A DNA stretch of 64,000 nucleotides, taken from assembly GCA_946902875.1 (NCBI GenBank), contig OX336343.1, positions 22,429,596 through 22,493,595 of the forward strand, in the 5' to 3' direction. A program made the translations under genes and the position numbers. Origin of the DNA: Nematopogon swammerdamellus (taxonomy: Eukaryota > Arthropoda > Insecta > Lepidoptera > Adelidae). Each line of letters opens with the position of its first letter. The stretch's first letter is position 1. The notes under the pieces are model-generated. The model was not told the origin of the DNA and searched no databases. It saw nothing but the letters and a program-made list of their open reading frames with translations. Positions 10,060 to 21,540 of the stretch are shown here, one piece after another.

Positions 10060-10807
10060 AAAAAATTGTGAATTGTTCATAGTAAAAAATTTAATTTTTC
10101 GCATTAATATTATTACTTACTTTGTTATTTTTTAATTAGAAGTAAGCACATATCCCTAATAAAAAATATTTTCGTATTTCTTTTCGTTTTTTATACTTAT
10201 TAATATTAATTGACATTTTAAATCTTGGTTGCTAGTCATCATCTATACGGACCGCGACAGATATATATATTTTTAAACGGACCCCCAATGAAACTAATTG
10301 GTGATCCCTGGTATAACCTATACATCACACCTATTGTAAAACTGCTGTTGATTTCCCAAATAAACGAAAATAAAATAAAAATAAAATAAATTATTTTCTA
10401 TTTACTTTATTAGTACTGAACCCACTGCGTGTGAACAGAGTCCACACGGTTTTACATTATCGCACATAGATACACATGTACTCACAAACTCACAATTATA
10501 TTCCTAAAATATTTACACCCCGTGTCTCATTGCTCGTAGTCCGTAAATAAACGTAATGTAACCGATTTATATCAAACGGCCGCCCGCCCGGGCGAGTTCA
10601 ACGCACCCGTACAGCCTCTCAAGGCCTTTGCGCCAATTTGCGCTGAAGGCTGTCGCGGGTGGAGGGGGCAAGACGGCTTCAGGCGCTTCAGGCTCTCGTG
10701 TCGACGACCTCGGCCGGGGAAGGAAGGAAGTAGAGTGAATCTACATAGGTTTTGATCGACGAAATTTTTCACTGCATGTTTTCGTATTTTTTATCGTATT
10801 ATTTTGT

Positions 10808-11142
10808 ACCGTGTGGGGCCGGTACTTTAAAAGAATAGCCCCACTGCATCTCTCCCCGTGTATGTCGTAAAAGGCGACTAAGGGATATGACTCACTTCTT
10901 TTTTTTTTTTACATTACTAGGTGGTAGGGTTTAACCCGCCCGGGTTGGTACCACCGCACTGAATGAAACGTCGGTCGAAACGGCTATATAAATAGTTTGT
11001 TTTTTCCGTCCAGTTCAGTGTAGCCGGCACGACCGAAGGGAAGCACTGACGTGGCACCAAGTTCACCCGGTGTTATGGGCTGACATCACGGGTGTTGTAG
11101 GTGATGTAGCAAAACGTGTCAGTTTCCATAAAAAAAATAATT
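10808..11142 (+). mobile_element. SINE-A, full-length second head type
   Basis: Begins ACCGTGTGGGGCCGGTAC, then AGAATAGCCCCACTGCATC, and joins the common body at GGTAGGGTTTAACCCGCCCG. It ends GTCAGTTTCCATAAAAAAAT. This head differs from the tRNA/5S-like head at 4595, but the body is the same. Confidence 0.85.
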
Positions 11143-11394
11143 AAAAATTTAACAGTCATAGTTCTAAGGTGTTATCAATTCGTCAGATTTTTTTTTGTGA
11201 GTTCAGCGATAATTTTTTAATACGTGGACGGATTTCGATTAAGTATTCTTTTTTTATTAGAAAGGGGAACCTTGAGCGGTAGTCCCATATAAATTTGGTC
11301 AAAATGTGATCATAGGATTTAAGAGAAAATCAAACTCTTAAATAAGCATGTGCGAGAATGACAAATGGGCGAATCCTTCCTTCCTCCTTACCTA

Positions 11395-11722
11395 TAATAA
11401 AATCCAACGCCTGCTTTCTGTCTGAGTGTCTGAGTGTCTGAGTGTATGTCTATCTGTCCGCTTATAACTACAAAGGCTGGTATCTCTGGACGTCTATAAA
11501 CAAAAACGTAAATCAAAACAAAATGATAGAAAAGAAAGTTTGTCCGCTTATAACTCGAGAACCACTGGACCGACTTTAATAAAAAAAAAATCTACGGATA
11601 GCTTTATTCTTCCCATCAACTATAGGCTACTTACTATCACGCTAAATGGCTTATGAGGTTAGCAGTGAAGTGAAATATGAGAGCGGGCGGAGCCGCGGGC
11701 ACAGCTTGTAAATTATATAGGA
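11395..11722 (+). mobile_element. Lepidopteran-type dispersed repeat (GCCGCGGGC end)
   Basis: Starts around CCTATAATAAAATCCAACG, has a short GTCTGAGT tandem, the motif AACTCGAGAACCACTGGACC, and ends GCGGAGCCGCGGGCACAGCT. Related termini occur at 31031, 45812 and 50287. No coding sequence. It may be a Helitron-like or other non-autonomous family; the class is not certain. Confidence 0.6.
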
Positions 11723-11842
11723 CTCCAACCGATTTCGATGATTATTATTTGCATGTTGGAAAGGACGTAAGGGATTGGAGTCGGTTTTTATTATAATCTA
11801 AAAAAGTGATTTCTTTAAGTATAACTTATAGAAGAAGGGAAG

Positions 11843-11952
11843 GCTCTGGTATGGCACTTACCTTCTCGGAGGTGATATTGGCTGGTCGGAGCATGTGCTT
11901 TGGCCCCTCCGACTCAGCCACCCATACCCGGTTAGGTTAGGTTAGGTTAGAA
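11843..11952 (+). mobile_element. SINE-B 3' fragment ending in a TTAGG tract
   Basis: GGCTGGTCGGAGCATGTGCT and GGCCCCTCCGACTCAGCCAC match the 3' end of the tRNA-derived SINE at 63108-63404 and 29832-30372. The tail continues as GGTTAGGTTAGGTTAGGTTAG, four units of the insect telomeric pentamer or a microsatellite-like tail. Confidence 0.65.
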
Positions 11953-12289
11953 TTTTTGGACTTATACCAAAGAGGTTGAATATTGTCGCTTTATTACATC
12001 TATGAGTAATACAGTCATTCTATATACATATATCTATATACCTACCGAATTTTCCTTAGAGATATATACAAGAAAATAAAAAAAAGTACCTACAATATAG
12101 CCAAAAGAAGCTGTATCTTAGAGGATAATGAAATGAAGTGACCAATTCCCATAAAAATTAAAATAAATTAATTTGAAACATTTACCTTTTTCTCATTAAT
12201 TAACACCGCCTAAAATAATATAACTAAGTGCATAATTAAAAATAAATAAAGCTGCAGTTGTCCCTCGAGTTGTCCCTTTTACACGATTT

Positions 12290-12475
12290 AGTTAGAGAGA
12301 CAGCCAGGTGGGACATCAAGTACGTCGGCGGAAGGCAGTGGTTCCGTACCGCTGAAGAGGCTGAAGGCCGGGAGGACTGGAGGAAAATTGAAGTAGGTAT
12401 GTATGCAGCTGCAGCAGTAGTAGACGCTGTCCAGTATGTGTCCAGCAGTGGACGCTTACACGCTGACTGACTGAC
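12290..12475 (+). pseudogene. RTE-type LINE C-terminal relic
   Basis: A decayed frame with RWDIKYVGGRQWFRTA, followed by a GTCCAGCAGTGGACG motif, resembles the end of RTE-clade reverse transcriptases (W-D-I and W-R-A-L-G-E-A-Y-V-Q-Q-W). A related relic lies at 21190-21325. Short, with several breaks. Confidence 0.45.
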
Positions 12476-13435
12476 AGAGAGACAGCGAAGACAACGACCG
12501 ACCTCATTATTCTCTGACATTAGACAATATAATATGGCCCGGATATTTTCATCCGCGTGCGAGCGAGAAGTCTAGAGTTAGACAGAGAAGGCGCTAGGCG
12601 AACGGCCTTGGCCCCTGCGCCACCCCGCCGGCATACGCCCCCCCGGAGTCCGGCGGACGCACGGGGGCATTCACCTTTTTCAGGAGTTTATTTTATCTGA
12701 AGACTACGTAAACTACGCAACAGTTTACGTCGAACAAATAACATCAATAATGAATGACCCAATATTAACCCAATAATAACCCAATAAAAATCTGTCACTC
12801 GCGCGCGGAGGTTTCCGTATCTATCCGATAACAATAATATCCGCCTATCCGCTCAAAATCTAAATCAAAATCAAAATAAAAAATCTAAATCTAAATCTTT
12901 GTTTTTTTTTTCTGTTTTACAGTTTCCTCCATTACGGGTTTTTTGAATATGCAAAATGCCTGAATGGGCGTACAATACAGCCTTCACATGCATAGAGTCA
13001 TGCAAGGCTGGCTTTACAAATAAATTTTACAATTTATCCATAAAAATAAAAAATTACTAAAAATAACACAATCCTATTCGAAAATTTGCACAAACTCGTT
13101 AACTTTATAAAAGCATTTGTCTAATAACCATTTAAATAGGTGGCATTGTCGTGTATTTGCCTTATTTGCTCGAAAACGGCTAAGTGTAGAATAAAGGCCA
13201 TATTCGTTTCTAATTGGTCTGTTTGTGCAAAAAAGCAAATAACGCAAATAGCAAATACTCTTTTCCGCCAGGTTGTCGGTTTTTGGTCACGCTTCAAAGG
13301 ACACAAATAGACCAAATATTCGCGCAGGCTGTCTGTCCACACTTGGTTTGTTCAGTCAGTCAGTTGCTTGCGCGTCACTGAGCTGTGTAGACGTGTCGTG
13401 CGTGTCACGTGTTTCAGTTTCATCATACATACATA

Positions 13436-13759
13436 ATGGACTGGACAAACGAAACCGTTCTGCGATTTTTAGAATTGTATCACACTCATCCATGCATTTG
13501 GGACCCCAAACATGCTGCACATAAAAATAAAACCCGACTTAATGATTCCTGGATAGACATACAAGCTAACATGGGGGTGCCGTGCACAGTAAAAGAACTA
13601 AAAAAGAAGAGGGAATGTTTGATGTCCGCGTACAGAGGATACAGAACAAGAGTGAAGAAATCGGAAACTTCAGGAGCCGGCACCGGCGATGTATACCAAC
13701 CGAAATGGTACGCTTTCCCATATATGGACAGTTTTCTGGGACCAATTTATAACCCATCT
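13436..13759 (+). pseudogene. MADF-domain protein, exon 1
   Basis: This 108-residue exon starts MDWTNETVLRFLELYHTHPC and carries most of a MADF (Myb/SANT-like) DNA-binding domain: W5 to W14-type spacing, NDSWIDIQANMG, KKKRECLMSAYRGY and YQPKWYAFPYMDSFLGP. The chosen ATG sits at the domain start; an upstream in-frame ATG at 13409 adds nine residues. A consensus donor GTGAGT lies at 13760, and a second in-frame option, GTTAGT, at 13772. MADF proteins often accompany PIF/Harbinger transposases, aiding nuclear import and DNA binding. The second exon is frameshifted, so the gene is probably dead; a host MADF gene is the alternative. Confidence 0.7.
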
Positions 13760-15509
13760 GTGAGTACTGAGGTTAGTAATAAAACAATTTATTTTGTTTA
13801 TTGATTTTATTCGCAGATAAGTAGGTACCTACATACCTACATATTTACTAAAGCAAAACAAAACACATCAATGATAAAAGTAATTAGCAAAAGCATCTCT
13901 TATTTCTACTGCGTTTCTCGGAGACCTTCTAGAAATATTACCACTATTACGTAAAGTTGGATTATCAGGAATATCGTCCCTCCATGCCCCCCTGCTAAGT
14001 AAAGTATCTCCCTGACACTTGTCAAATGTGCGTATTGATGTGCCTGGTGGATTATACCACTATGTAGGAAAGGAGCGGTGACCGAACTAGTTAGAAAACG
14101 TGAAGCAAAAACTGACGTCACCTTTTAGTTACAGAGGCTACCACGCGCGCGCTGCAATCGCCTGTTGCCAACCAGGCTTGGAATTCGTACGATTATTATC
14201 GTACTTGTACGACAATTATAACGATCGTATGATGTAGGTAAAACTTTTACGAAAAATCTATCCCCCCTTTGTTTTGTCTGCGAAAGTCTAAAACTTTCGC
14301 GCGGACAAGACTTAAGAGCATTCCGTGCAAAATGACAGGCGACGGTGCTGCCACTCAAGTAAATAATATATATCTCCTAAACAAAGCCATAACTGGAAAA
14401 AAACAAGCCATGAAGCTATAGTTGATTTACGTTCGTAATGCTTCCAAATTCTGTACTGTAATCCAGGGGAGGGGAAGTAAGTAAATAAATCTTTGAGCAC
14501 ATGTTTTACATAATGTATCAATTAGTCATCAATTAGGCGAGAATAAGGGTCAAAATTGAAAATAGGTCAACTTTAAAAACAATTCTGAGCTATTGGTAAA
14601 CATAAAAAATCTATAAAAAATATGTGTTATGCATTGATCTTTAACTAACAAAGTTAGCGTTTCAAAACAATTGTTTTATTTTGTAAAAGGTGTTAAATAA
14701 ATTTCCAAAAAATAAGCTTATCATACTTTCACATTGAAATTTCTGGAAAACTAGAGATAGTTTCAATACGAAACTTACATAAAAATATACATATATTTTT
14801 TCTCTACAAATCTAGCGAATTATTTATTTTCATGTTTTATATATAACGCGTCATATTATGAATAAATACCCCAATTTTTCGTACAAGCGGCAGATTTCGC
14901 CGCGCGGTCCGAGCAATCCTCGCCTCCCGCCAGACCCGTGGGGGTCGTTGGGCTAGACGGACGTATGCCAGTTCGTTCCGTAAATTCCGTGAACGCGATA
15001 GCGTCAAATATTTGACGCATAAGCTCCAGCAAGAGATGAGAAAATTGACCCCAGTAGTAAAGTGGCGTTTAGCTCAGCGGTAACGTGCATGCTTACGACC
15101 CGATGGGTCGTCGGTTCAATTGTTGTAGTTTATAAAAATTTTTTTGTTATATCATGGGCAAATATGTATATGGGAAAGTGGTCAAGTTCGAGTCGAGCTC
15201 GCGTAAAGAGAGTTTCGTACCATCCGGTTTTCTGTGAGACCTGGAAGGCTAAGGATTTTTTGACGAAACTTTGTATATTGGTAGGTAGCGTATATCCCGG
15301 AGAATTTTTTTTTAGTGGTCAAATTCGAGTCGAACTCGCTTAAAGAGGGTTCCGTACCATCCCGTTTTCTGTGAGAACTAGAAACTTCGTCATGAACTTT
15401 TGTTTTGGTCATAGCTCGAGAACCACTGGTGCTAGACCCATCGTGTTGGTACTCAAAGCTTCAGGTATCAGACTATCAAAAAGTTGGCTTAAATAATTTA
15501 AATTTTCAG
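13760..15509 (+). other. Presumed intron of the MADF gene with repeat inserts
   Basis: GTGAGT donor at 13760 and TTTTCAG acceptor ending at 15509 keep phase 0 on both sides. The 1.75 kb between holds a tRNA-like SINE head (about 15062-15125) and one unit of the 100-bp repeat family (about 15372-15470), so inserts have lengthened it. Confidence 0.55.
15062..15125 (+). mobile_element. tRNA-like SINE head or tRNA relic
   Basis: TTAGCTCAGCGGTAACG resembles an A box, and GTCGGTTCAATTG, about 35 bases later, resembles a B box. The acceptor stem does not pair and no CCA-adjacent end is seen, so a functional tRNA is unlikely. Confidence 0.5.
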
Positions 15510-16183
15510 GTTGACCAAAGTCAACATGATGCAGAAGATATTGATGAAAATGATACAGAGGACACAAATATGAGCAATGCATCAAACTCAGAACAAGGAA
15601 CCCCTTCACGCGCACCAGCACAACGTGATCCACTAGAAAATGATCCACCACAACGTGATCCATCCTCCCAACAGGTATCAATACCGAAGAGAAGAATGCA
15701 CAACCCACCAGAGCTACAACAGGCGAAGAAACAGATGGATCAGGCGTTTAATATGGTGCAAACTGTTTCCCAGCAGCAGCTCAACAATGAAGAAGATGAA
15801 TGTCAAATATTTGGAAAGCTTATAGCAAAAAAGCTGAGTAAACTGTCTGACAATCGTAGAGACTTACTAATGATTAAAATACATGAGTTGATATATGAAG
15901 AAAACCAAACATACATTAGGCAGAATGATTCGTCAACAATAGGGTCTTAAATCCATACAGAGCAAATACTTCATCAACATCATATCCACACACACCATCA
16001 CCATTATCAACAAACCAACAACAGGGACATTACATACCAGAAGAAGTATATCCCCCTCAAACAATGTTATGTACAGAAACAGGAGTTGCAGCTAATTATA
16101 CAATTACAACAGCTGATTGTACACCAAATACAATTTATGAGGGTGCAGCCGGAGAATTTATAATATTAAATAAGCCAAAGTAG
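15510..16183 (+). pseudogene. MADF/BESS protein, exon 2, frameshifted
   Basis: Following the acceptor, the frame gives an acidic, Gln/Pro-rich linker and a BESS-like C-terminal segment (CQIFGKLIAKKLSKLSDN, then LLMIKIHELIYEE). It stops at 15950 after SSTIGS. A second frame picks up immediately, from NPYRANTSSTSYPHTP through HYIPEEVYPPQTMLC to GEFIILNKPK and TAG at 16181-16183, with strong coding character. A small indel near 15930-15950 therefore broke the gene. BESS domains mediate protein interaction. The continued frame was missed by simple ORF length because it lacks a start. Confidence 0.7.
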
Positions 16184-16494
16184 GAATAGGCTTATTTATT
16201 TTCTTGATGCCAGTGACAGTGATTTAAGTGCCGGTGACATAGTGACAGAGTGACAGTGTTTTAAGTATAAGATTACGATTTATATTAATTAAAAAGAGAC
16301 ATTTAAGATTACAATTTATATAAAAAAAAATCAGAAATATTTTTAATCTAAAGTACAAATAGGCTGATTGATTGATACAGTGCTTTAATTATAAAAATAA
16401 AATTTCAATTACAATAAAACAACTTTTGTACGCCAAAGTAGACATTAATAAAGCGGATTTAATTGATTACAAATTTCATTTTCTCACCTCACAT

Positions 16495-16812
16495 TATCCT
16501 TTAAGCACTAGGTATAGAGCAGCACAGACTTCTTTTACAATTTTTGAAATAATTTGGTTCGACAACTTAGTCTCCGGAGGCCAGAAAACGTAAAGTTATA
16601 GCCAGTCTCATTTTTGAAGGTATAGCATCTCTCCATTTGGTATCTTTCTTTGAAATTATTGGATCAAGTTTTTGTAATAGCCGTTCAAAATCTGTATACG
16701 ACATTCTGCAGAAATTATGAAATTCATTTGAGGGTTCGGCCAACAATTCGTTAAATTTTCCCTCCATAAATTCTCTGAAAAAAAGAAACATCATCATGGT
16801 AAGTTCGACCAC
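16495..16812 (-). pseudogene. PIF/Harbinger transposase relic
   Basis: On minus, 16812-16567 encodes EFHNFCRMSYTDFERLLQKL and WRDAIPSKMRLAITLRFLAS, the N-terminal region of ALP1/HARBI1-like nucleases. A stop follows. In another frame 16568-16495 gives NQIISKIVKEVCAALYLVL, the next conserved block. A small deletion and a frameshift separate them. The DDE catalytic region is absent, so the gene is inactive. Confidence 0.8.
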
Positions 16813-17559
16813 GTACGGTGAGCTGTATGTACATCATGCGTTTTGCTACAGCATAAAGAAAGGTTATGGTGGCACTTCGTACTTACTTAGTCCGATTCTT
16901 GTGAATTTTCACCATCTACCAGAGCCTTCTTTCCCATGGACTTTTAAGTAAGTTTGTACTTGTGCAGACATAGCATGTAGTATTGCGCATTAAGATAATA
17001 AATAATACAGAGCTGCGGCTGTCAACGTGTCCATCTTGGGAGCGCAGCAAGGCAAATAAGGCAAACATGCAAGTTATTCGCTATTTGAGTCCATGTGTGG
17101 ATGCCCGATTTGTGTATGTTTGTTGGCGCTAAAATGTTGACCAAATAACAGCGATCGATAACGCATACGAATACGCTAAACCAAGTGCAGTGCCACCACA
17201 GGTCTCCATGTTGGTCCATCACAGAAATGGTCCATTATATTTATTGTCTATTTTGTGTGTTACATTTAAGTCCGATCGGTTGTGTCCGTGTCGGGTGAGG
17301 TGAGTCAGCTAACTTACGAACTAAGATACATGTAGATGCGTTAGCATTCTGAAGCTTTATTTTTTTAAAGTGATCTGTCAAACATCAAACTTCTGAAAAT
17401 GTTTTTTTTTTAACGACCAAAGAAAAGAAGCGGCTATCTACAATGCAATGTAAAAAGCCTGTTGCGCCATCTATTATTCAATAGTGTGACTAATCTATTT
17501 TCATGAAACGTTTCTTGTAAATGGGGCCTTAATTTTTAACTTTTTCTTATTTTTCTTAT

Positions 17560-18200
17560 TTGTTGTTTCATCCGCCATAGTTACACATATTCTGTGAAAG
17601 TTTCAACCGGCTACCATTACGGTTCAATAGATACAGCCCTCGGACAGACGGACGGACGGACGGACGGACGACGGATGTTTAGTAATAGGCTTCCGTACGG
17701 GATACAGAAACCTAAAAACTTCGGGTTTTCCGTACAGGTCAGCGTTTAGTTCTCCGCGCGCTTTAACAAAACTACTGAAGGTTGCATAGTTTGTAGGGTA
17801 GGTATCTGAAAAATCTAACCTTTTGATGAAGCAGTTCGTTTTTAGGGTTCCGCATCCGTCGTACGGGACCCCATTACTAAGCCTACGCTACGCCGTCTGT
17901 CTGTCTGTCTGTCTGTCTGTCCGAGGGCTGTATGTATCTCCTGAACCCTGATAGGTAGGTCGTTGAAATTTTCACAGAAATAAAATAAGAAAAATTAAAA
18001 CAATTCACGGGGGTCCCCATACAAGAAGCTAAAAAGCGCGCCATCTACCGAAAAGAGTATGCACCATATTAACTAATACATAGATGGCGTGAGTGGCGCT
18101 GACTAGTATTTTAATAACAACAGTAGCTCTGACCATGACATGGCGAAATGGTGATACGGAATACGGAACCCTCGGTGCGCGAGTTCGACTCGCTTTTTTT
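17560..18200. repeat. Two inverted copies of the GTCT-microsatellite repeat
   Basis: About 17560-17715 carries a GGAC run and CTTCCGTACGGGATAC. About 17845-18200 is the opposite orientation, with GGTTCCGCATCCGTCGTACG, a (GTCT)n run and the end CTCGGTGCGCGAGTTCGACTCGC. The same family recurs at 22876, 29250, 34397, 36063, 50508 and 63018. No coding sequence. Confidence 0.65.
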
Positions 18201-19330
18201 TTAATCTGGAGCTACCGTCAATCCTGAATGCTGGTATTACATGTATTGTAACCACAGATCAGAGAATTACTTAGGATTTCTGTGAATGTAACTGTCTTCA
18301 CATTATTATTACCTACACATCGATATTGGCCACAAGAACGTTGGCCATAATATGACATTGCGCATTCACTGTTCACGACGAGTCCTGTCCGTCACAGTCT
18401 CTCGCGGTGTCATTGTTTCAAACTGGCGTGAGAACGTGACGTGATTCACGGTGGTGTGTCATGCTCATGTCACGCATGTCACTTTCCCTAAACTGTTTCC
18501 GTTGCTTAGTTATTATTACCAAAGACATTCAACTACCTGTACAAAATAGAAATGAAGCTGTAGAGATGCTGTAGATTGAAGATTATTATTACAAACAAAC
18601 ACAATATTATGATTGTGTAACTTTTTTTTCGCAACAGCATTGTAAATGTACCACAGAATACGAGTAGTTACGTAGGTACCTACTGGTGCGAACGAGGAAT
18701 TATGTGTCACATAATTCCTCGTGAAACATAAATTCCTCGTTTACTGGGGCAAGTGAGATGAAATAAACTTGAAACAAATAGCTAACAAAGCCTCTATCAC
18801 AAAAAACTTACATTTACGTGCGCGCATCGCATCATTCGCGCGGGACACCTGGGTGGTCGTTGACCCGTGCGAATCAAAAAGTGGGAAAAATCGGTCACGT
18901 AGTATGGGTACATACAAGCCCTTATGCCTGGTTCCACTAATTTTGGGATTATCTCGCGGATACAGATGAAACGATAATACTCGTACAACTTCCCGCAATT
19001 ATTAAAAACATTGCAACGATCTACGATTCCAAAAGGACAATCCGTAAAAACCACATCCGTAAGAATATTTTTAAAATTCGAAGCCTCCAGTTAGTTCGTG
19101 ACGGAACTTCGTGAAAGAGTCACGCAGTCACGCTGTGCGCTGGTCACGTGTCATGGCGTCAGTCGTACCAACTTCGCGCAGGAAGACGTTCATCCGGTCA
19201 TGTAGGTAGGTACACTGAATTATTGTCAATGGCTAAACGCGTTTCTGTCAGGGTCATTCGACTTCCCTTCCAAGCCATGCATATATACACACATACCACA
19301 CACACGCTGTTACTGTATCCCGAAATCCCG
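18201..19330. other. No gene seen
   Basis: Unclassified sequence without a supportable frame. A short perfect palindrome at about 18692-18722 (ACGAGGAATTATGTG and its complement) is followed by a third half-copy, AAATTCCTCGTTT. Confidence 0.5.
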
Positions 19331-19379
19331 ACAATCGGAGTAGGAAGTGTCTATTCGTAGGTATACCGCTATCAGGTAT

Positions 19380-19670
19380 AGGTAACTACGAATAGCCCTG
19401 TCCGATCGGGAATGTCTATTCGTAGGTAAACCTGCATGCAGGTATGCAAACTGCACTATGGGAGTTTTCAACGAAACGTAACAAAAACGACATGCGCCGC
19501 CTCAACATTAGGTTAGGGTTAAATTATAGAAGATGCGTCGCGTAGCGAGCGATGACGCATCTTCTGTAATTTAACCCTGGTTATTTTTTTTTATACCAAC
19601 TCGCATAGTGCAGTTCGTACCTAGGAATACCTCATACCTGCGAATAGCACTGTCCCGCCTGGTAGGTCTT
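19380..19670. mobile_element. Degenerate inverted-repeat element
   Basis: Left AACTGCACTATGGGAGTT and right complement AACTCGCATAGTGCAGTT, with further outward similarity (TCTATTCGTAGGT against CCTGCGAATAGCA), mark an inverted-repeat element. At its centre (about 19515-19578) is a hairpin with AGGGTTAAATTA and GAAGATGCGTC arms. Confidence 0.6.
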
Positions 19671-19694
19671 TTCGTAGGAAATCAAATAATCAAG

Positions 19695-19785
19695 TAATCT
19701 TGTAAATTACAGCACAACGCCGACCACCACGTTTAGCAAATTACCTATTAGGACAAAATAACTATCAAGCACCAAGTAAGGCACG
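19695..19785. repeat. Dispersed repeat, copy 2
   Basis: Related to bases about 36-118 of the window (TAAATTACAGCACAAC, then CCACCACGTTTAGCAAA). Unclassified. Confidence 0.5.
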
Positions 19786-20319
19786 CACGACCGCGGTAGA
19801 ACAAAGCAGAACTGAAAGGTTGAAACCAGTAGTGGTTGAATTGAAACTGACAGTGCTCTCTATGGGGACAAGATGGAGGACATTTAGTTAGGTGGAGTGG
19901 ACACATTTTTTTTCAAGAATTTGTAGGTAATCATCAGATATCGATAATACAGGATATTCTGATTCATTTAAGTAATTTAGCTTTAGCTCCTCGTAGCAGT
20001 TACGTAATTTTCTTTCTACAAACACGATTGGCGTCATCCATTGCTATAGGTGTGATAATGTGATGTGATAAGAATTGTGATAGGCAACGCAACCGCAGTC
20101 CCCAGTCAGCAACATAACACGCGATGCCGTTATCATAGCAGTGAGTATAGCTGACGAATGACGACATAGAAGTTAATGAGATAACAAACCGTTTACCTTG
20201 TACGGTTTGAAATTCCTGTGAACTTCGGTGTCATCGTGATTGGGAAAATGCTTTGAAAATTCACAGAAATGAAAAACTCGATCGTCGTCGTCGTCTCGTT
20301 GCGTTTATTGGGTACTCAC

Positions 20320-20590
20320 CAGCCAGCCAAGCTGGCGGCATTAGTCCAGTCCGCCTTCTTCAAGCCAAACTGGCACCTCCTCGGGGGCGAAATTGGCTGC
20401 GCCTGAGGCTTCAATCTCGGGCACAGCCACCCAGTTCGAAAGCAATAAAAACCCCAGAGTGGGGTGGGGTCATCATCATCATCAGCCTGTATCGGTCCAC
20501 TGCTGGCACGCACGCATCTCCCAAGGCACGCCACCACACGCGGTGTTCCGCTCTTCGGGGTGGGGTGCGTGCGACTATTATTTTAAAAAT
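20320..20590 (-). mobile_element. RTE LINE 3' end with GAT tail, plus adjacent repeat
   Basis: Read on minus, 20590-20480 gives AEHRVWWRALGDA, an RTE-clade C-terminus, followed by the (GAT)n microsatellite tail at about 20469-20482. The adjoining 20330-20460 shares CACCTCCTCGGGGGCGAAAT with 40545-40620. Truncated copy. Confidence 0.6.
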
Positions 20591-21189
20591 CTCAATCGAA
20601 GTCATATATAACGGAGCTTAGCGATACAGGTGCGAGCCTAGTGCCTAGCTCTGAGCGCACATCTTGTAAAAGATTTTTTTGTACTTTCTTTCCTCGTACT
20701 GTAAAACACATGAATGTATCTTTTAATTTAATTTACACAATAAATGATTTTGTTTGTTTGTTTGTTTGTATATCCAGGTTTAGAAATTACAGAAACCGAA
20801 TTCATCCAATTCTGAGCGTCGCGTCATTCCTTTGCGACCGTGACCGTCAATTTCAACAAGCGTCGACAGGGCCTTCGCAATCGCAAGTCGTGAATATCAA
20901 ATTATAGATTTTAAATTTGAATCCAGAACCGGATTCTGTTCTGTTCCACGGCGGCGGCGGCGGTTGGTGACGTCACAGCGACGGCTTGTCTCGAACTCGT
21001 AACGGTTTTCGAATTTTATTTTAGAACCGTCTTCGCGCTTCGTTTGAATACACCGCGCTCGTTGGCTGAATTGTGGCGCATGCGTATGGCGCTGATGTCA
21101 TGGGGTAGGTAGAGTATCTATAGAACACGTGAACAGTCTGAGCCGAGATAAACATGAGAAATTAAGAAAACAATCAGATCAGTTGGTGT

Positions 21190-21325
21190 GATCATGTGAT
21201 CAAGTACGTCGGCGGAAAGCAGTGGTTCCGTAGGTACCGCTGAAGGCCGGGAGGACTGGAGGAAAATTGGAGAAGCGTAGATCCAGTGGACGCTTACACG
21301 CTGACTGACTGACTGACTGATCATG
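21190..21325 (+). pseudogene. RTE-like relic, second copy
   Basis: GTACGTCGGCGGAAAGCAGT and GCCGGGAGGACTGGAGGAAA repeat the relic at 12290-12475, ending in ACTG tandem units at 21301. Too short to classify securely. Confidence 0.4.
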
Positions 21326-21339
21326 TGGAAGTACTTATT

Positions 21340-21540
21340 TTTTTATAGAGAGAGCGCCACATGTGGCGCCTAGCCACCCATGAGGTGTCCAAAGACGCCC
21401 ATGGACATTCGGTCATATGCGGGGGTTGCGTTGCGAATGCCATGCCGCATACCGGCCTAACAGGTGCCTATTCACGCCCCTCTTAATGGACTGGACTGGA
21501 AACTGTACTTGGGGGGGAAATATATGGGCAGGGAGAGCGT
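21340..21540. repeat. Dispersed repeat related to 48541-49480
   Basis: Shares GCGCCACATGTGGC-like sequence and TTGCGAATGCCATGCCG with the repeat that was split by the P-like element near actin 1. Unclassified. Confidence 0.5.

Larger units (their letters stand above)
441..10310 (+). mobile_element. hAT transposon remnant hosting a Gypsy element
   Basis: The ends are imperfect inverted repeats: CAGGGGTCACCAA at 441 and TTGGTGATCCCTG ending at 10310. The 8-bp direct repeat GTATAACC lies immediately outside at 433-440 and 10311-10318. An 8-bp duplication with CAG-type ends is typical of the hAT superfamily. Without the inserted retrotransposon the element is only about 0.55 kb and keeps just the C-terminal transposase coding end, so it is an internally deleted, non-autonomous copy. 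It is the outermost layer of this nest and therefore the oldest insertion. Confidence 0.9.
13130..17240. mobile_element. Decayed PIF/Harbinger-like unit
   Basis: Two genes typical of this superfamily lie close together: a MADF-domain gene on plus (13436-16183) and an ALP1/HARBI1-like transposase relic on minus (16495-16812). Subterminal inverted motifs TTTGCCTTATTTGC (about 13159) and GCAAATAAGGCAAA (about 17051) and candidate ends GGTGGCATTG (about 13139) and CAGTGCCACC (about 17191) suggest the limits. No convincing 3-bp target duplication was found, so the ends are approximate. Confidence 0.6.
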
